Assembly (NCBI RefSeq): GCF_004521915.1
Contig: NZ_SDKD01000004.1
Span: 186,001-250,000 of the forward strand
Reading direction: 5' to 3'
DNA from: Brevibacillus migulae
GTDB lineage: Bacteria > Bacillota > Bacilli > Brevibacillales > Brevibacillaceae
DNA: 64,000 nt
Shown: positions 1 through 8,117 of the stretch, piece by piece
Position numbering within the stretch: position 1 is the stretch's first letter
How the letters are laid out: every line of letters starts with the position of its first letter
Program-made: the position numbers and the translations under genes
Notes under the pieces: model-generated
Told to the model about the DNA's origin: nothing
The model's input: only the letters and a program-made list of their open reading frames with translations
Databases searched by the model: none

Positions 1-160
1 CGGAAGTGATCTCATCCACAACGCCTTTGGTGGAAGAGCGGAATTCGCGAAGGGTATCCCCAAAAGCACGGCCCAATTGAGGCAGCTTGGATGGGCCGAA
101 AATCACGAGAGCAATGATCAAGATAATGATTAATCCAGAAACACCGATATTGTTAAACAT
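1..160 (-). CDS. tatA: Sec-independent translocase subunit TatA (partial, C-terminus beyond window)
   Basis: The first 53 residues are visible. They form an N-terminal hydrophobic helix rich in Ile and Leu, then [15 protein letters not shown], the hinge and amphipathic-helix signature of TatA/E, which assembles the protein-conducting pore of the twin-arginine pathway. The ATG at 160 follows a good AAGGAGGAAC ribosome site. It is transcribed after tatC (stop at 178) with a 17-bp gap, so the two form an operon. The next genes upstream encode a dehydrogenase whose small subunit carries a twin-arginine signal, which suggests a dedicated TatAC pair of the kind Bacillus keeps beside its Tat substrates. 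The C-terminal tail lies outside the window. Confidence 0.93.
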   Translation of the reverse strand, partial: MFNNIGVSGLIIILIIALVIFGPSKLPQLGRAFGDTLREFRSSTKGVVDEITS

Positions 161-177
161 GAATGTTCCTCCTTCGT

Positions 178-909
178 TTATGACTCAGCTGGTGACGATT
201 GAACCGTTTTGCGCAAATACCAACTCGAGAGTATGATGCTAATCTCGAACAGCAGGATCAGAGGAATCAGGACCGATAAGTGCGAAAAGAAATCGGGCGG
301 CGAAATCATGGACCCGACGATGGCCAATCCCAGATACACGTATTTACGGACTTTCTTCAACTGGGCAGGATTGAGGACGCCGATCTTTGTCAAAAAGAGA
401 ACAACCGCGGGCATCTCAAACGCTACCGTCAAAGGAAAGATCACGTTAAACATAAACGAAAAGTACCGGTCAATCCCGTAGGTTTCTACAGCGCCGATGC
501 TCTGGTTCACTTTTGACAGGAATGACACCATCATCGGAAAGGCAACAAAATAGCTGAAGGCTACGCCGCAAAGAAACAGGAAGAAGGATAGCGGGACAAA
601 CCAGATCGTGCTTCTCGCTTCCTCTTCGGACAAGCCTGGTCTGACAAACGCCCAGATTTGATAGAGAGCGAATGGCAGCGACAAGATGAGCGCGACCAGA
701 AAGGCGCACTTCATATAAATGAACATACCGTCTGTCAGCGAGAACACGTTCCACACGATATCCGCTGCAGCAGGCTGTGATTTGATAAACAACAGAATAT
801 CCGGGGACATGTACAAGCCAAAGCAAAGTGACAAGACGAAAAAGACAATCGCCCAAATCAGTCTTTTCCGCAGCTCCGTCAAATGGGAAACAACTTCCTG
901 AGTCTGCAT
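178..909 (-). CDS. tatC: Sec-independent translocase subunit TatC
   Basis: A 243-residue polytopic membrane protein, normal length for TatC, the receptor that binds twin-arginine signal peptides. The N-terminus carries [11 protein letters not shown], the conserved cytoplasmic motif of the family. About six hydrophobic segments follow, with the conserved [10 protein letters not shown] loop after the second. The ATG at 909 is preferred over the in-frame GTG at 915 because the GAGGGG ribosome site at 915-920 overlaps the GTG but is properly spaced for the ATG. It lies 75 bp downstream of the dehydrogenase large subunit on the same strand and directly upstream of tatA. Confidence 0.95.
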   Translation of the reverse strand: MQTQEVVSHLTELRKRLIWAIVFFVLSLCFGLYMSPDILLFIKSQPAAADIVWNVFSLTDGMFIYMKCAFLVALILSLPFALYQIWAFVRPGLSEEEARSTIWFVPLSFFLFLCGVAFSYFVAFPMMVSFLSKVNQSIGAVETYGIDRYFSFMFNVIFPLTVAFEMPAVVLFLTKIGVLNPAQLKKVRKYVYLGLAIVGSMISPPDFFSHLSVLIPLILLFEISIILSSWYLRKTVQSSPAES

Positions 910-983
910 ATACACCCCTCGTATAAAAAGGATATAGAAAAGCGGAAAACCCGCTTTTCTATATACCCTAGAACTTCAGAAGA

Positions 984-2705
984 TTAAACCAATTGGCCGC
1001 CTTGCTTCATGTATTTCAGGATGCCTTCCGCAGCGCGGTAAGCCAGGGCGCCAACGGTTGCAGTCGGGTTGAAGCCACTGTTGTGACCAAATGCAGAAGC
1101 GCCAACGACGAACACGTTTTCCGCATCCCACATTTGCAGGTAGTTGTTCACCACAGAAGTGGATGGATCTGCACCCATGATCGCTCCGCCAGTGTTGTGC
1201 GTCGATTGGTAAGGAGTGATGTTGTAGGCTTTCAGCTCTTTGTTCGCGTCAACGATCGTCGCGCCCATTTCTTTCATGATTTCTTCGGATTTGCCTACCA
1301 AGAACTTGGTCAGTTCACGGTCTTGATCTTCCCAGTCAAAGGTCATGCGGAGCAATGGCTGACCGTATGCATCTTTGTAAGTTGGGTCGAGGTCAAGGAA
1401 GTGATGCTTCCAAGGCATGCTTGCCCCTTGTGTTGCGAGCGTAATGGTGGAGTTTGCATATTTGATGGAAGCTTGTTTGAAATCTTTCCCCCAGGACGGT
1501 GTACCTTTTGGCACGTTGTTGCTTCCAATTGGACGAGCGCCATATTGGAACACGCGCAGGCCAGCACCATGGATGAAGTTCAGATCGCTGTGGTCAAAGT
1601 TGTCCCCGTTGAAATCACTGATTTCCGCACCGAGGGAACCGGCACCCGCATACAGGTTGAACTGTTTATCGTCAAAGAACCCGGTCACTTTTCCGCTTTG
1701 CGTTTGGTATGCGTAGTTTTTGCCGACAACGCCAGTGCCGGAAGCTGGATCGTATGGTTTGCCCAGTTTGGAGGTGAGCAGCAGACGTACGTTGTTCAAT
1801 ACGTAGCTGGTCAGGATCACCATATCTGCTGGCTGTTCGAACTCTTCGCCAGTCAGAGTATTTACATACACGACGCCAGTTGCTTTTTTGCCATCATGCA
1901 ATACGCGAGTGACGTTGGAGTGAGTGCGCAGATCCAGCTTGCCTGTTTTTTGGGCAACCGGGATAACCGTTACGACAGGGTCTGCTTTCGCACCGTACTC
2001 ACAGCCGAAACGCTCGCAGTATGCACAGTATTGACAGGCTGCGCGCTCGATGCCATCCGGGTTTTTATACATTTCGGACAGGTTCGCGGAAGCAACGACA
2101 TACGGATGGTACCCCAATTTTTTGCTCGCGTCCATGAACAATTTCATGGTTGGAGTGACCTTCATCGGTGGTGTTGGATATGGCTTGGACTTTTTGCCGA
2201 GCATCGGGTTGTCTTCCTGCTCGCCGGAGATACCCGCCATATGCTCGTATTTCACGAAGTAAGGCTCCAACTCGTCGTACTTGATACCCCAGTCTTGGAT
2301 CGTCATACCGGCTGGAATTTTTTTCGCTCCATAACGTTCAATGGTTTTGGACTTGATTTCAAAGTCATAAGGCAGGAAGCGGCCATATTGACCATTCCAG
2401 TGAGAACCGGATCCGCCCACACCGTCGCCCAGCAAGAATGAACCGTACGTACGCATTGGCAGTGCGCGCATTTTCTCGTTGTTGCGGAATGTGACGGTCT
2501 CTTTGGACAGGTCTTGCATCATTTCATAACGTTGTGCATAACGCAGCTCGTCATGAGCCATGAAGTAATCGCTGGTATCTCTTCCTTTACCGCGTTCAAG
2601 TCCGACTACTTGGATGCCGGCTTTTGTCAGCTCAGCGGCGATGATCCCGCCAGTCCAACCCATACCGACCAGAACAACCGGAACTTTAGGCAATTTTGTA
2701 CTCAT
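984..2705 (-). CDS. GMC-family FAD oxidoreductase, gluconate/sugar dehydrogenase large subunit
   Basis: 573 residues. An N-terminal GxGxxG dinucleotide-binding motif lies at about residues 14-20, followed by the LLGDGVGGSGSHWNGQ segment. The C-terminal GMC signature (HNTGGAIMG near the active site, then GFNPTATVGALAYRAA) is typical of the flavin subunit of membrane-bound gluconate, sorbitol or glucose dehydrogenases. Cysteines at 224, 227, 230 and 235 form a tight cluster. FAD-glucose dehydrogenases hold a 3Fe-4S cluster in this region, so iron-sulfur content is inferred. No signal peptide is present: export would require hitch-hiking on the Tat signal of the small subunit encoded just upstream (2729-3475). 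Substrate unknown. Confidence 0.85.
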   Translation of the reverse strand: MSTKLPKVPVVLVGMGWTGGIIAAELTKAGIQVVGLERGKGRDTSDYFMAHDELRYAQRYEMMQDLSKETVTFRNNEKMRALPMRTYGSFLLGDGVGGSGSHWNGQYGRFLPYDFEIKSKTIERYGAKKIPAGMTIQDWGIKYDELEPYFVKYEHMAGISGEQEDNPMLGKKSKPYPTPPMKVTPTMKLFMDASKKLGYHPYVVASANLSEMYKNPDGIERAACQYCAYCERFGCEYGAKADPVVTVIPVAQKTGKLDLRTHSNVTRVLHDGKKATGVVYVNTLTGEEFEQPADMVILTSYVLNNVRLLLTSKLGKPYDPASGTGVVGKNYAYQTQSGKVTGFFDDKQFNLYAGAGSLGAEISDFNGDNFDHSDLNFIHGAGLRVFQYGARPIGSNNVPKGTPSWGKDFKQASIKYANSTITLATQGASMPWKHHFLDLDPTYKDAYGQPLLRMTFDWEDQDRELTKFLVGKSEEIMKEMGATIVDANKELKAYNITPYQSTHNTGGAIMGADPSTSVVNNYLQMWDAENVFVVGASAFGHNSGFNPTATVGALAYRAAEGILKYMKQGGQLV

Positions 2706-2728
2706 CTATGTCATCCCTTCCTGATGAA

Positions 2729-3475
2729 TTAGTGGCCCATATGGTCATGCAGACTTTTTGGTTCCATTTTCACGAATTCGTCTTTATCGATGATGTTGGC
2801 GTAGCTCATCTGCGTACCTGGATAGTTACGCATTTTCCAACCCTGCATGTCTTTGTTGCCGCCATACATCGGGTCTGCATACGCACCTTCAAGAGTCATG
2901 CTGCGCAGGAGGGAAAAGAATTCTTTCGTAGTAGTACCGGAAAGTTTGTATTCTTTGCCTTCTTCAAACACTTTCAACACTTCATCTTGTTCGGTTTCGG
3001 AGAGCTCGGTGAATTTCTTGCTGTATTTGCTCTTGCTGTAGTCAGTTAGGCCCTGCAAGCCCACAGTAAAGATTTCAACACGTTTCATCGAGGATTGCAT
3101 CCCTTGGGTTGCTTCCCCTTTAAAGAAAGGGCCAGTCATGTAATCTTTCGCATTGATTCCCCAAGGGCTCGCAAGCTGGTGGTCAATGTAAAAAGCTACA
3201 CCCAATTCCTTCGCGCCAGGACCCAGTTCATCTTTCGGGAAGATGCGCTCGGTAGCCGCTTCGGTGATCTGGAATTGCTCTTGATTGAAGTACATCAGAG
3301 CCTGGTTGTAGTTCACTGGTTTTTCCACTACTTTTTCTACTTCTACTTTCTGTTTGCCGATGAGGGCGCCGCCAAGTACGCCACCCACGACAAGCCCACC
3401 GATGGTGAGACCGGAATTCTTCAGGAATTCGCGGCGGGATGTGCTCTTTGGCTGTTTGGAATTGTTGTCTGCCAC
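2729..3475 (-). CDS. Gluconate 2-dehydrogenase subunit 3 family protein with twin-arginine signal
   Basis: 248 residues starting at a GTG behind GAGGAGG. The N-terminus reads TSRREFLKNSG (Arg14-Arg15) followed by a hydrophobic Gly/Val-rich stretch, a canonical Tat signal. The remainder matches the gluconate dehydrogenase gamma/subunit 3 family, a small chaperone-like subunit that carries the flavin subunit through the Tat pore. It is the promoter-proximal gene of an operon small subunit - GMC large subunit (23-bp gap) - tatC - tatA. No cytochrome c subunit follows, so the electron acceptor is not visible. It is divergent from a MarR regulator. Confidence 0.87.
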   Translation of the reverse strand: MADNNSKQPKSTSRREFLKNSGLTIGGLVVGGVLGGALIGKQKVEVEKVVEKPVNYNQALMYFNQEQFQITEAATERIFPKDELGPGAKELGVAFYIDHQLASPWGINAKDYMTGPFFKGEATQGMQSSMKRVEIFTVGLQGLTDYSKSKYSKKFTELSETEQDEVLKVFEEGKEYKLSGTTTKEFFSLLRSMTLEGAYADPMYGGNKDMQGWKMRNYPGTQMSYANIIDKDEFVKMEPKSLHDHMGH

Positions 3476-3602
3476 AGCTTGTTCCTCCTCTTTTTGTACA
3501 TGTGGATGGAAGATGGTAAAAAAATTGAAAGTTACCTAGATAATAATTACCCAAACATCAAGAATACTAATCCTATTAAATTTGTATGTCAAATGTTTAG
3601 TA

Positions 3603-3620
3603 CTGGTATAAAATTACCAG
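3603..3620. promoter_or_regulatory. Candidate operator, inverted repeat CTGGTA-N6-TACCAG
   Basis: A perfect 6-bp inverted repeat in the 264-bp gap between the divergent dehydrogenase operon and the marR-type gene, 120 bp before the MarR start. Its position suits MarR binding, but no second copy or experimental link is visible. The rest of the gap is AT-rich without other clear signals. Confidence 0.4.
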
Positions 3621-3739
3621 ACAATTGCGACATCGATTCTGAGTTCCAGGCATGAATGATGATTTGGAAGCTTTCGGTTTTTTTGGTATGATTTCAGAGG
3701 AAGTATGGCGTGCATGCGATACAATTGGAGGCGCTTACA

Positions 3740-4186
3740 ATGCAGACTTACGGTCATAGAATCAATCAGACTGCACGAATTTTTACCAAGAAGTTTAATG
3801 AGAAATTGTATGATTTGGGTATTTTCAGTTCTCAATTGGCCATCATTTCCTTCCTGCATCGCAATGGCTGTTCGACGCAGGTTGAGATCAGCAATTACTT
3901 GAATGTAGAGGCTCCAACCATTACCAGAACGCTCGCAAGATTGGAAGAGCTGGGGTGGGTCGTGCGCACCGAGGGGAAAAATAAAAGAGAACGGAAAGTG
4001 TCTTTGACACAAGAGGCTCAAGAATTGTTCCCGGTCTGGCAGAAAGCAGCGTTTGATGTAGACGCGGTCGCGCTTCGCAATATTTCGGAGAAGGACTTGG
4101 AGGTTTTTACGAAAGTGCTAAACCAGATTTATCAAAATCTGGACAGCGAACCTTCGAAAAGTGAAACTGCAGAAAAAGATGCATGA
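3740..4186 (+). CDS. MarR family transcriptional regulator
   Basis: 148 residues from the ATG at 3740, chosen because GGAGG at 3727-3731 is 8 bp away; an in-frame ATG at 3710 has no ribosome site. A winged-helix core lies in the middle: a recognition helix around NVEAPTITRTLARLEELGWV, then a wing with RTEGKNKRERKVSLT. This is the MarR pattern of a dimeric repressor responding to small ligands. It is divergently oriented from the Tat/dehydrogenase operon and may control it, with the CTGGTA inverted repeat between as candidate site; this is inference from position only. Confidence 0.88.
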   Translation: MQTYGHRINQTARIFTKKFNEKLYDLGIFSSQLAIISFLHRNGCSTQVEISNYLNVEAPTITRTLARLEELGWVVRTEGKNKRERKVSLTQEAQELFPVWQKAAFDVDAVALRNISEKDLEVFTKVLNQIYQNLDSEPSKSETAEKDA

Positions 4187-4194
4187 TATGGTCA

Positions 4195-4223
4195 TTGACA
4201 AATAATTTTATTTATGGTATGAT
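4195..4223 (+). promoter_or_regulatory. Sigma-A promoter, TTGACA-N17-TATGAT
   Basis: A near-consensus vegetative promoter: -35 TTGACA at 4195-4200, 17-bp spacer, -10 TATGAT at 4218-4223. It lies just after the MarR stop codon and drives the metallo-hydrolase gene with a leader of about 100 nt. Confidence 0.8.
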
Positions 4224-4333
4224 ATATATTTTTGTTATTTACACGAAACCTCCTGTGTGTTACATAAAAATAAGACACTCACCACTGGGAATTGGCAACC
4301 GTATGTCAGTCGGGAATGGAAAGGGAGGATTTC

Positions 4334-5077
4334 GTGAAAATTGCAAATGGTGTTGAGATGATTCAGGTGGAAGTAGAGGGAGTGGGGCGGCGCGATGTCT
4401 TGAACCCCGTTCTTATGTGGGATGAGAACGCTGCCGTTTTGGTGGATGCAGGTATGCCGGGAACGTGGCCGCAAATTCGCCAGGCCATGTCAGATCTGGG
4501 CGTTGCTGTGAGCCATTTGAAAGCAGTGATTGTCACCCATCAGGACTTCGACCACATTGGCAGTCTGCCCGAAATACTCCGTGACTTGGATGGGCGCGTG
4601 GAAGTGTATGCCCATGAGCTCGATAAGCCTTATATCGAGGGGAAATTGCCGCTTCTCAAGACGAATCCTGAGCAAATGAGCAAGGTGCTGGCGTTTCTGC
4701 CGGAGGAGGAGCGGCGAAAAGCGCTGCAGATGTTTGCCAATCCGCCGAAAGCAAATGTCGATCGGGTCGTAACCGATGGAGAAGTGCTCCCGATGGCCGG
4801 AGGAGTCCGCGTCATTCACACGCCTGGACATACGTCCGGACACATCAGTCTGTATGTGGAGCAAAGCAAAACGCTTATCGCAGGCGATGCGATGATTTGT
4901 GTGGATGGGCGCCTGCGTGGACCTGTCAGTCAAACTACACCGGATATGGAGACTGCGATGCGCTCGCTGCAGCGATTTTTGGAGCTTGAGGTGGATGCAG
5001 TCATTTGCTATCACGGGGGAGTTTGCGATCAGCATGCGAAAGAACAGATTCGGGAGCTTGCAGATAGTTCCTTTTAA
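4334..5077 (+). CDS. MBL-fold metallo-hydrolase
   Basis: 247 residues from GTG 4334, behind AGGGAGG; the longer frame from 4292 has no ribosome site. THQDFDHIG (His69, Asp71, Asp73, His74) is the HxHxDH-type metal motif with Gln-Asp in place of the second His. Downstream ligands include HTPGHTSGHIS, AGDAM and CYHGG. This is the glyoxalase-II-like branch of the metallo-beta-lactamase superfamily, which hydrolyses thioesters, lactones or similar substrates. It stands alone behind a strong promoter and ends at a bidirectional terminator. Substrate cannot be told from sequence. Confidence 0.85.
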   Translation: MKIANGVEMIQVEVEGVGRRDVLNPVLMWDENAAVLVDAGMPGTWPQIRQAMSDLGVAVSHLKAVIVTHQDFDHIGSLPEILRDLDGRVEVYAHELDKPYIEGKLPLLKTNPEQMSKVLAFLPEEERRKALQMFANPPKANVDRVVTDGEVLPMAGGVRVIHTPGHTSGHISLYVEQSKTLIAGDAMICVDGRLRGPVSQTTPDMETAMRSLQRFLELEVDAVICYHGGVCDQHAKEQIRELADSSF

Positions 5078-5128
5078 AAGAAAGCGGAAGATACCAAGAA
5101 TTCCGTATAGGTTCGTTCCTGCAAAAAA

Positions 5129-5152
5129 CCGAGGTGCCAGCCTCGGTTTTTT
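5129..5152. terminator. Bidirectional intrinsic terminator
   Basis: CCGAGG-N6-CCTCGG stem followed by seven T on the plus strand and preceded by six A. It serves the convergent metallo-hydrolase and YhgE/Pip genes. Confidence 0.85.
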
Positions 5153-5175
5153 TGCGGTTGCATATTTGAATATCC

Positions 5176-7326
5176 CTAGTGAATCAGCTTGCTCTCCTTT
5201 GCCTTATTGACCAGACGTGCACTGGAACGGTTAATGATTTTTTTCAGAGCAAGACCAATGACCAGAAAGATCGAGGCGAAGAAAGCAAGCATGAACAAAT
5301 CTCGCTGCACGATATCCCAGAGGACGCCGCCCACTGCCTCTCGCATCATGCTGATCGCATAGGTGAAAGGCAAAAAGGGATTGATCGCTTGAAAAAAGGC
5401 GGGGGTAAGCTGGATCGGAAAGGTTCCCCCGGATCCCGCCAGTTGCAGGACAAGCAGGATAATCGCCATCGCTTTTCCGACATTGCCAAAAACAGAGACC
5501 AAGGTATAGACAATGAGCATAAAGACGGCGCTGATCACAAGTCCAAACAGAACGAACCAAAGCTTATCCGCCACATAGGTGCCGAGCACATACATATCGC
5601 CTGTCGTGACCACCAGAGACTGCAGAAGCGCGATCGTTAGGAAAGTCAAAAAACGCCCGAAGTAGATGTGGAAGCTTTTCAATGGAGCTTCATGTCCATG
5701 AAGCTCTACGGTGAGCAATGAGACAAGCAGCAGGGCACCAACCCATAAAGAAAGTGTTGAAAAGAACGGTGACATCGCAGAGCCGTAGTTGGGAATCGGA
5801 AAGAATTTGTTTTCTTTCAGGACCACAGGCTCGGCAAAGAAACGGCTTGTTTTTTCATAGTTGTTTTTGAGCAAATCGATCATCTCGTTCAGATTTTCTT
5901 GGGCTTGAAACGCACGAATCTTATCAGCCGCTTGGGTAATTTTCGCTTTCATGCCGGGAAGCGCTTCGTGGATTTCCTCAATTTTTTCCGTTCCTGTGAC
6001 CAGTCCATTCTGTGCATCAGTCAGGATTCGCTCGATTTCGGGCAAGGTACGGTTCACCTCTTGCAGGACAGTCTGGGCATTTTCTGCCGAATGCTTGGCC
6101 GTATCAAGCGTTTTGGCCAGTTGTGGCTCGAGGACCGTGTCATAGTAAGGCATGAGTGTATCCAGAAAGGCCGAGGTATCCTGTGAAAGGGTGTGCAGTT
6201 GGTTGACTAAATCCTTTGCCGGCTGTTTTCCATCCTTGACGGCTTGTTCAATGGTTTCGATCAGGGCGAGCTGTTTACTCATTCTCTCCCCTAGATTGTC
6301 AAATTTAGCAGCGGCCGGGCGAAACGGATGACCGGGTAAGCTTTGATCCAAGTGCCCCAAAAAGTGACTGAGGCTGCTGGCGATCTTTGCCCCGATCATC
6401 AAGCGGAGTGAAACCCGATCAACCGTTGATTGGAGGGTAGCGGTATCGATTTTTGCATCCTGCAGGATTCCTGTTAGTTCTTCCGCTGACTGGGCTGCCT
6501 CCTGCAAGAGCTGCAGCTCTTGTTTTACAAGAGGCTTTAATGTGGTATAGGCATCCTCGCTATGCTCCAATAATTGGCCAATCCCTACGGTTAACTGTTC
6601 CCCGTCTTTGGCAAGCTGCTCGACGATGGGCATGGTGTTTTGGGCCGTTTGTACGATCTCCTGTGCCTTTTGAGCGTCATTCAGGGCCACATTGACAGCC
6701 TTCTCCATCTCCGGGAAGTGCTTCTCCAGCAGGAAAATAAGCTCCACTACCTTCTGAATCGTGGGCAGCTCCTTCTCCAGCTCCACTCCTAATTCATTGA
6801 AGATGCGAAAGATAACGCCATTGGCGACTTTGACAAAATTGCTGTTCACTTGCTCGATGATCCCGGAAGCCCCTTTTGAGGTGATTTTCGGTGCGATCGC
6901 ATTCGATTTCTCGTTTACATAATAAAGAATCTCTGCTTTTGTCGGCTCATCGGTGAGGACGGTCGCAATCTTGGCGGAGAAATCTTCCGGGATCGTGATG
7001 CTGGCATAATATTCTCCGTGCTGAACGCCTCTGAGAGCCGTGGATTCGTCTACGAAGGTCCAGCCTAGCTGCTTGTTCGTTTTCAAAGAGGCGATGATTT
7101 CCTCCCCGACTTGTATCTTTCTGCCTTGTATGGTTGCTCCTTTGTCCTTGTTGGTCACAGCGATGGAAATGCCGGCTGTATTTCCGTAAGGGTCCCAAGA
7201 AGCCTTGATATTGAACCAGGCATAGAGAGAGGGAAGAATGATCAGTCCTAGAATAATGATGGCTGCAGCCCAGTTGGTCACGATATTTCTGAGATCTGTC
7301 CGGTAAATGGAGAAAATGGTCTTCAT
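5176..7326 (-). CDS. YhgE/Pip family membrane protein
   Basis: 716 residues, starting ATG 7326 behind AAAAGGAG. The N-terminus (IYRTDLRNIVTNWAAAIIILGLIILPSLYAWFNI) is the single hydrophobic segment and motif typical of the YhgE/phage infection protein (Pip) family. A large extracytoplasmic region rich in Gln, Leu and Glu helices, probably coiled coil, spans about residues 190-490. An ABC-2-type five-helix membrane domain follows at about 520-700. In relatives this architecture serves as a phage receptor (lactococcal Pip) or an ESX-like secretion partner (EsaA/YueB). No ESX genes are near, so its role here is unknown. Confidence 0.85.
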   Translation of the reverse strand: MKTIFSIYRTDLRNIVTNWAAAIIILGLIILPSLYAWFNIKASWDPYGNTAGISIAVTNKDKGATIQGRKIQVGEEIIASLKTNKQLGWTFVDESTALRGVQHGEYYASITIPEDFSAKIATVLTDEPTKAEILYYVNEKSNAIAPKITSKGASGIIEQVNSNFVKVANGVIFRIFNELGVELEKELPTIQKVVELIFLLEKHFPEMEKAVNVALNDAQKAQEIVQTAQNTMPIVEQLAKDGEQLTVGIGQLLEHSEDAYTTLKPLVKQELQLLQEAAQSAEELTGILQDAKIDTATLQSTVDRVSLRLMIGAKIASSLSHFLGHLDQSLPGHPFRPAAAKFDNLGERMSKQLALIETIEQAVKDGKQPAKDLVNQLHTLSQDTSAFLDTLMPYYDTVLEPQLAKTLDTAKHSAENAQTVLQEVNRTLPEIERILTDAQNGLVTGTEKIEEIHEALPGMKAKITQAADKIRAFQAQENLNEMIDLLKNNYEKTSRFFAEPVVLKENKFFPIPNYGSAMSPFFSTLSLWVGALLLVSLLTVELHGHEAPLKSFHIYFGRFLTFLTIALLQSLVVTTGDMYVLGTYVADKLWFVLFGLVISAVFMLIVYTLVSVFGNVGKAMAIILLVLQLAGSGGTFPIQLTPAFFQAINPFLPFTYAISMMREAVGGVLWDIVQRDLFMLAFFASIFLVIGLALKKIINRSSARLVNKAKESKLIH

Positions 7327-7431
7327 GGAGAACTCCTTTTGGGGTTGGTAATGTTTTGGCTTTGTTTCATTGAGCTTATCCTTCTTCTTTTCGCATGTGA
7401 ATAAAAAAGATCCTTTCTAGCTAGTTTTCCA

Positions 7432-7469
7432 TAAAAAAGCAGGCGCATTTGCAAGCGCCTGCTTTTTTC
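7432..7469. terminator. Bidirectional intrinsic terminator
   Basis: AGCAGGCGC-N8-GCGCCTGCT stem flanked by A-run and T-run. On the minus strand it ends the permease operon (7491-9473). Confidence 0.85.
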
Positions 7470-7490
7470 TTGGTGGAGGTATGCAACTGT

Positions 7491-7748
7491 CTAATCACTG
7501 CTAGCGCATAACTGATGGGAGCTCTCAGTCAGGAGCGCGATGACCATCCCGGGCTGCACGCGGTCTCCTTGTTTGAAAGAAAAAGCCCTCAGGTACCCGC
7601 TGAAGGAAGCTGGCACCTCTATCATTTTTCCGCTGCTGCTTTTAATGAGACACAGAGGCTCGTGCTCGCATATATAGGCCCCTTCCGTTTGCAGCAACCG
7701 GTCTACAACGCCATGACAGGTGCTTACGATTTCAATGGTAATTTCCAC
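7491..7748 (-). CDS. Small biotin/lipoyl-carrier-like protein
   Basis: 85 residues from a GTG at 7748 behind AAAGGAA. The pattern fits a hammerhead (biotinyl/lipoyl) domain: STCHGVVDRLLQTEGAYICEHE, then SSSGKMIEVPASFSGYL, then GDRVQPGMVIALL. Lys41 in GKM sits where lipoyl domains have DKA and biotinyl domains MKM, so it could be modified, but neither signature is canonical. It is the last gene of a minus-strand operon (permease, DUF3055-like, this) driven by a sigma-54 promoter. A second orphan of the same type follows the regulator gene at 20724. Function unknown; a carrier or structural role in amine catabolism is inference. Confidence 0.7.
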   Translation of the reverse strand: MEITIEIVSTCHGVVDRLLQTEGAYICEHEPLCLIKSSSGKMIEVPASFSGYLRAFSFKQGDRVQPGMVIALLTESSHQLCASSD

Positions 7749-7790
7749 TTTATCCGTTCCTTTCTTTGCTCGTTCCTTTCCGTCTCCCTT

Positions 7791-8084
7791 TTAGTCCAGA
7801 TCATCATGCTTGAATACGGAAGAGAGCGTCTTTTTCAAAAAGGCGGTGACAACCTCCACGTCCTCGATGCGGATATCCAGCTTGCCTATCCAATTGGAAT
7901 CAAGCGCGATCTCGTCTGAGGAGATCAAGACGGCACGCATATTTTGCAGGGAAAGCACAAAGCTTTTTCCGTCAAAGTGCTGGGAGTAGAAAAAGCCCAA
8001 GTCATATCGATTATGCTCCGTCGTAAACGTGACAAAGCGGGAAAGCAGCGTTTCGGATTGATCGTACAGATAGTCAAAGGCCAT
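7791..8084 (-). CDS. DUF3055-like small protein
   Basis: 97 residues, ATG 8084 behind AAAGGAG. The N-terminal YLYDQSETLLSRFVTFTTEHNRYDLGFFYS and the central GKSFVLSLQNMRAVLISSDE resemble the DUF3055 (SAV0927) family of Firmicutes, whose function is not known. The family assignment is from memory of the pattern and is moderate. No signal peptide or membrane segment. It sits 33 bp after the permease stop and 42 bp before the lipoyl-like gene, so it is co-transcribed with the sigma-54-controlled permease, which ties it to the polyamine regulon. Confidence 0.7.
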   Translation of the reverse strand: MAFDYLYDQSETLLSRFVTFTTEHNRYDLGFFYSQHFDGKSFVLSLQNMRAVLISSDEIALDSNWIGKLDIRIEDVEVVTAFLKKTLSSVFKHDDLD

Positions 8085-8117
8085 GATAGTCTCCTTTCAA
8101 GCTCAAATCACCCAATC

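Noticed and set aside
993..2441. 482-codon plus-strand open frame opposite the GMC oxidoreductase
   Set aside because: An antisense shadow of a strongly conserved enzyme, with low-complexity Val/Phe/His composition.
7491..7748. Biotin carboxyl carrier protein of acetyl-CoA carboxylase
   Set aside because: No AMKM motif, no Ala/Pro-rich N-terminal thumb region, and no carboxylase gene adjacent.
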